DNA of 64,000 nucleotides, taken from assembly GCA_903903985.1 (NCBI GenBank), contig CAIVAT010000034.1, forward strand, positions 62,001 to 126,000, read 5' to 3'. The notes under the pieces are model-generated. The model made no database searches. It was not told the origin of the DNA and saw only the letters and a list, made by a program, of their open reading frames with translations. Shown here one piece after another: positions 61,086-64,000 of the stretch. A program made the position numbers and the translations under genes. Source of the stretch: an uncultured Bacteroidales bacterium (GTDB lineage Bacteria; Bacteroidota; Bacteroidia; Bacteroidales; FEN-979). Position 1 is the stretch's first letter, and each line of letters opens with the position of its first letter.

Positions 61086-61997
61086 TTGATTTTGCTGACT
61101 ATCCTGGGTCCGACCGCCACGGGCAAGACTGCCCTCGCTGCAAGGCTTGCATATGAACTCAACGGGGAGGTGATCAGCGCCGACTCACGGCAGGTTTATC
61201 GGCGCATGAACATCGGGACCGGCAAGGATTATGATGATTATGTTGTTGATGGGGCGAAGATTCCTTATCATTTGATCGACATCGTAGACCCTGGATATGA
61301 ATACAACATCTTTGAATACCAGAAAGACTTTTTAAAGGTATACCACGACATCATTCAACGCAAAAAACTGCCGGTACTCTGCGGTGGATCTGGCATGTAC
61401 CTCGAAGCCGTGCTGAAAGGCTACCAGCTTGCAAAGGCAGAGAGCGATGATGCGTTTTTTGCTTCGCTGAAAGATAAAACGGATACCGAATTGATCGAAA
61501 TCCTGAAATCGTTTACAACGCCTCACAACATCACCGACTTTGAAGACAGGCCCAGGATTTTAAAAGCCATCCGCATTGTCCGGGCATCACGGGGGACGAA
61601 GAACGAATTAAACCATCACTTTCCACAGATCAGATCTACCATTATCGGCATCGATTATCCCCGCGGACTTGTGAAAGCCCGTATTACGAAGCGTTTGGAA
61701 TACCGCCTGGAGCATGGCATGATTACCGAAGTGGAGCAATTGCTGGCCAGTGGCATCACCCCCGAACGCCTGATGAAATACGGGCTTGAATATAAGTTTG
61801 TTACGCTTTATCTCACCGGAAAAATATCACGAGCCGACCTGTTATCTGAACTGAACATAGCCATCCGGCAGTTTGCCAAGCGCCAGATGACCTGGTTCCG
61901 CCGGATGGAAAAGCAAGGGTTGAAGATCCACTGGATTGACGGCCGGATGCCAGTTGAAAAAAAAGTAAACGAGATCAGAACTCATTTCTTTATCTGA
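61086..61997 (+). CDS. miaA: tRNA dimethylallyltransferase with TTG start
   Basis: A 303-residue enzyme that prenylates A37 of tRNAs reading codons that start with U. The P-loop LGPTATGKTALAARLA and SADSRQVYRRMNIGTGK sit at the N-terminus. VLCGGSGMYLEAVLKG and the C-terminal region FAKRQMTWFRRM complete the signature. An in-frame TAA at 61083 excludes upstream starts, so TTG at 61086 (then ILLTILGPT) is the start. The gene overlaps the convergent S9 peptidase gene by 16 bases. The 130-base gap before it holds ATCTGC-type words (ATCTGCGGAAATCTGCG). Confidence 0.95.
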   Translation: MILLTILGPTATGKTALAARLAYELNGEVISADSRQVYRRMNIGTGKDYDDYVVDGAKIPYHLIDIVDPGYEYNIFEYQKDFLKVYHDIIQRKKLPVLCGGSGMYLEAVLKGYQLAKAESDDAFFASLKDKTDTELIEILKSFTTPHNITDFEDRPRILKAIRIVRASRGTKNELNHHFPQIRSTIIGIDYPRGLVKARITKRLEYRLEHGMITEVEQLLASGITPERLMKYGLEYKFVTLYLTGKISRADLLSELNIAIRQFAKRQMTWFRRMEKQGLKIHWIDGRMPVEKKVNEIRTHFFI

Positions 61998-64000
61998 AAC
62001 CCCGGATGGCCGCATTGCCACAGTACAAATGCAAACTGGTCGGCAAAATTGGCATAGGTCACACTCCTGTCTTCCGTGAAATGCCCGTTGTCGTAGTTTA
62101 CCTTCATGAGCACAGGTTTGCCGGAAGTTGATGCGTTTTGAAGGGCAGCCGCGAATTTACCTGGTTCCCAGGCAACTACCCGCGGATCGTTCCAACCCCC
62201 GACACAGATTACTGCCGGGTACTTCGTTCCGGCGACGACATGCTGAACACCATCCATTTCAAACAAAGCGCGGCATTCTGTACTGTCTTTCACGGTGCCA
62301 AACTCAGGAATATTGACCGGCCCGTTGGATCCAAACTCCATCCTCATCGCATTGGCACACCCCACATTGCAGATGGCAGCGGCAAACAGGTCGGGGCGTT
62401 CGGTGATGGACCGGCTGATCAGGATTCCGCCAGCGCTGGTACCTGTTCCTGCGAGTTTTGATTTTGAAGTATAGCCCTTTGCGATCAGGTATTCGGCGCA
62501 ACTGATAAAGTCTTTCCAGGTGTTCGGCTTGGTGGTCTTATAGCCTGCCTTGTACCACTCCTCCCCTTTTTCGCTGCCACCCCGGATGTGCGGGTAAGCG
62601 ATCACGACACCTTTTACAGCCAGTGCATTTTCAAGCATGCTGAAATAGGGGGTCATGCTGATGCCATAGGCACCGTATCCATCCATCAGGCAAACATTCA
62701 ATCCATCTTTTTTGATTCCTTTTTTATAAATGATCGAAAGAGGGATCATCACCCCATCGTGCCCTTTAACCTCCACCTCTTCAACCATCAGATCTTTATA
62801 GGCATCCGGGTAAACCGGTGGCTTGTTGAAACTGCTGGGTGTCAGGGCATCGGTCGCCGCATTATAGTTGTACTCCATATAAGGCCGGTTCCAGGAGGTA
62901 ATCCCAAGGGAACAATCATTGGTTTTTGAATTGACACAACTGATGCCGATGGTGCCCGAATAAGGAAGTTTCACCTCAGAGGTCTTTTTGGTCTTGAAGT
63001 TATATTTCGACAGGTGATTGTTGATCCCATCGCTATGCACGATTAAAAGGTAATCTTTTGAATAGGTTACATTTTCAAGGGTCTGGTCTTTCCTTTCAGC
63101 AGCGATGGTCACGGCATTTGTCCAGTCCGGATGTTTAAGGCTGGTAGCGATCAGTTTGTAGTTCTTGGCGTTATTGTGCGTGATGGCATAGGCATCATCT
63201 CCGATAATTGCAAATCCACGCACCAGTTTATCGGATGGGGTGCATAAGGTCTTCCATTGGATTTTTTTAGCATGGAGTTGATCTGCCGGTGCATAGTTGG
63301 CAGTGATTTCAGGCTGAACACTTCCGACACCCGAAAAAATGTAGTTCTTTGAATCTTCAGATAAAAACGCAAAGGGGTAAACGCTTGGATCTATCTTCAT
63401 TTCCGGGTAACTTTCGTTGCTGAAGAAGTCAATGTCGCTGCTCATCGGGTTGCCCAGGACATGCAGTTTGGTTTTTGAATTCAGCCTTGACCCGGGGTCT
63501 TTGTTATCAGCTGATTTTATCCACGTATAAAAGAAACTTTTATTGTCAAAAGTCCAGCTGCCGGGACCTGCCGACGGATAAATGGAATCATTCAGGAATT
63601 TCTTTGTATCCACATCCATCACTTTGATGATGGTCACTTCCGCACCCTGCTGGGAATAACCGATGGTTAATTTTTTCCCGTCATAGCTGGGAATGGCGGC
63701 ATCTATGGTGAGGGTCTTCCCTGTGATGTAGGCCTGCGGGTCAAAAAGCAACTCCTCTTTCCCGTTGATCCCCTGACGGTAATAAAGCTTGCTAACGATT
63801 TCGCCGGGATTTCTTTTGTGGTAAAAATACCTTCCGTTTTCATAGATGATTGAGTTGATCCTGGGGGGCTGAAGTTTGTCCAGCTTCTTCCATTCCGCAA
63901 TAAGTTCATCCCGCCCATTCAGCTTGTTAAGGACAGAATTGGTAAGATCAGCCTGTTGCCTGAACCAGCTTTCCACTTCGGGTTTATCAATGTATTCCAG
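61982..64000 (-). CDS. Prolyl oligopeptidase family (S9A) serine peptidase, 5' end outside the window
   Basis: The frame is open to the window edge: eight codons (LEYIDKPE) precede the GTG that the track uses as start, and EYIDKPEVESWFRQQ is the usual S9A N-terminal region. The gene therefore starts outside the window. The N-terminal 400 residues form the beta-propeller. The C-terminal hydrolase has HIRGGSEKGEEWYKAG, the nucleophile in GTGTSAGGILISRS, an acid in VGGWNDPRV and the histidine in YDNGHFTED. Substrates are small proline-containing peptides; location is periplasmic or surface if a signal peptide lies beyond the window. It converges on miaA with a 16-base overlap. Confidence 0.92.
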   Translation of the reverse strand: MEYIDKPEVESWFRQQADLTNSVLNKLNGRDELIAEWKKLDKLQPPRINSIIYENGRYFYHKRNPGEIVSKLYYRQGINGKEELLFDPQAYITGKTLTIDAAIPSYDGKKLTIGYSQQGAEVTIIKVMDVDTKKFLNDSIYPSAGPGSWTFDNKSFFYTWIKSADNKDPGSRLNSKTKLHVLGNPMSSDIDFFSNESYPEMKIDPSVYPFAFLSEDSKNYIFSGVGSVQPEITANYAPADQLHAKKIQWKTLCTPSDKLVRGFAIIGDDAYAITHNNAKNYKLIATSLKHPDWTNAVTIAAERKDQTLENVTYSKDYLLIVHSDGINNHLSKYNFKTKKTSEVKLPYSGTIGISCVNSKTNDCSLGITSWNRPYMEYNYNAATDALTPSSFNKPPVYPDAYKDLMVEEVEVKGHDGVMIPLSIIYKKGIKKDGLNVCLMDGYGAYGISMTPYFSMLENALAVKGVVIAYPHIRGGSEKGEEWYKAGYKTTKPNTWKDFISCAEYLIAKGYTSKSKLAGTGTSAGGILISRSITERPDLFAAAICNVGCANAMRMEFGSNGPVNIPEFGTVKDSTECRALFEMDGVQHVVAGTKYPAVICVGGWNDPRVVAWEPGKFAAALQNASTSGKPVLMKVNYDNGHFTEDRSVTYANFADQFAFVLWQCGHPGFQIKK

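Overview
The window reads as a chromosomal segment of a Bacteroidota bacterium, probably an uncultured member of Bacteroidia (inference). The support is two proteins with type IX secretion (T9SS) C-terminal sorting domains, a GEVEDY-repeat adhesin, a DUF5606-type protein, many SusD-free but Bacteroidota-style secreted proteins and lipoproteins, and a few TAnnTTTG-type promoter matches. No rRNA, tRNA, CRISPR array, insertion sequence or phage gene was recognised. No gene-free stretch exceeds 300 bases once the pseudogenes are counted.

Layout: 1-8165 holds the 3' part of a giant surface adhesin and a secreted protein whose 3' end is fused to a broken four-helix-bundle gene. 8176-11654 (minus) is an amino-acid block: ThrH-type phosphatase/phosphotransferase, threonine synthase and a homoserine-ester sulfhydrylase-like PLP enzyme. 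11898-14770 holds an exported alpha/beta hydrolase and purB. 14816-29153 is a surface-polysaccharide locus: GT-C transferase, an AlgI/AlgJ-like O-acetylation pair, a dead methyltransferase, two sugar aminotransferases, a flippase, several GT2 transferases, an FkbM methyltransferase and an initiating sugar-phosphate transferase. 29235-31525 holds DUF5606, pyrK and pyrD. 31598-40276 is a run of exported proteins: a T9SS sortilin-type propeller protein, a 744-residue lipoprotein, two tandem paralogues of which one is frameshifted, and an outer-membrane barrel. 40377-47974 holds murB, two glycosyltransferases, a double universal stress protein, a LysM/periplasmic-binding fusion and guaA. 48074-57674 (minus) is a co-directional block of envelope genes: M23 peptidase, M49 peptidase, ComB-like protein, a three-module LRR protein and three small exported proteins. 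57791-64000 holds gcvT, a PglF/CapD-type 4,6-dehydratase, miaA and an S9 prolyl oligopeptidase that runs off the end.

The genes fit together in a few places. The dehydratase at 59087, the aminotransferase at 26377 and the sugar-phosphate transferase at 27491 could make and load a 4-amino-4,6-dideoxy sugar onto the lipid carrier, with the flippase, glycosyltransferases and O-acetylation pair finishing a surface glycan. ThrH next to ThrC suggests a kinase-independent route to O-phosphohomoserine.

The least explained signals are these. Short simple-repeat words sit directly on or after stop codons, almost always between co-directional genes. Related words have expanded in frame inside murB (24-nt unit) and a different unit inside a signal peptide (18-nt unit). 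The LRR protein has a three-module super-repeat and sits in a cassette of small exported proteins that may share a fold. The methyltransferase pseudogene has three different in-frame stops and no frameshift. Several genes can only start with TTG. No defence system or clearly new enzymatic system was recognised.
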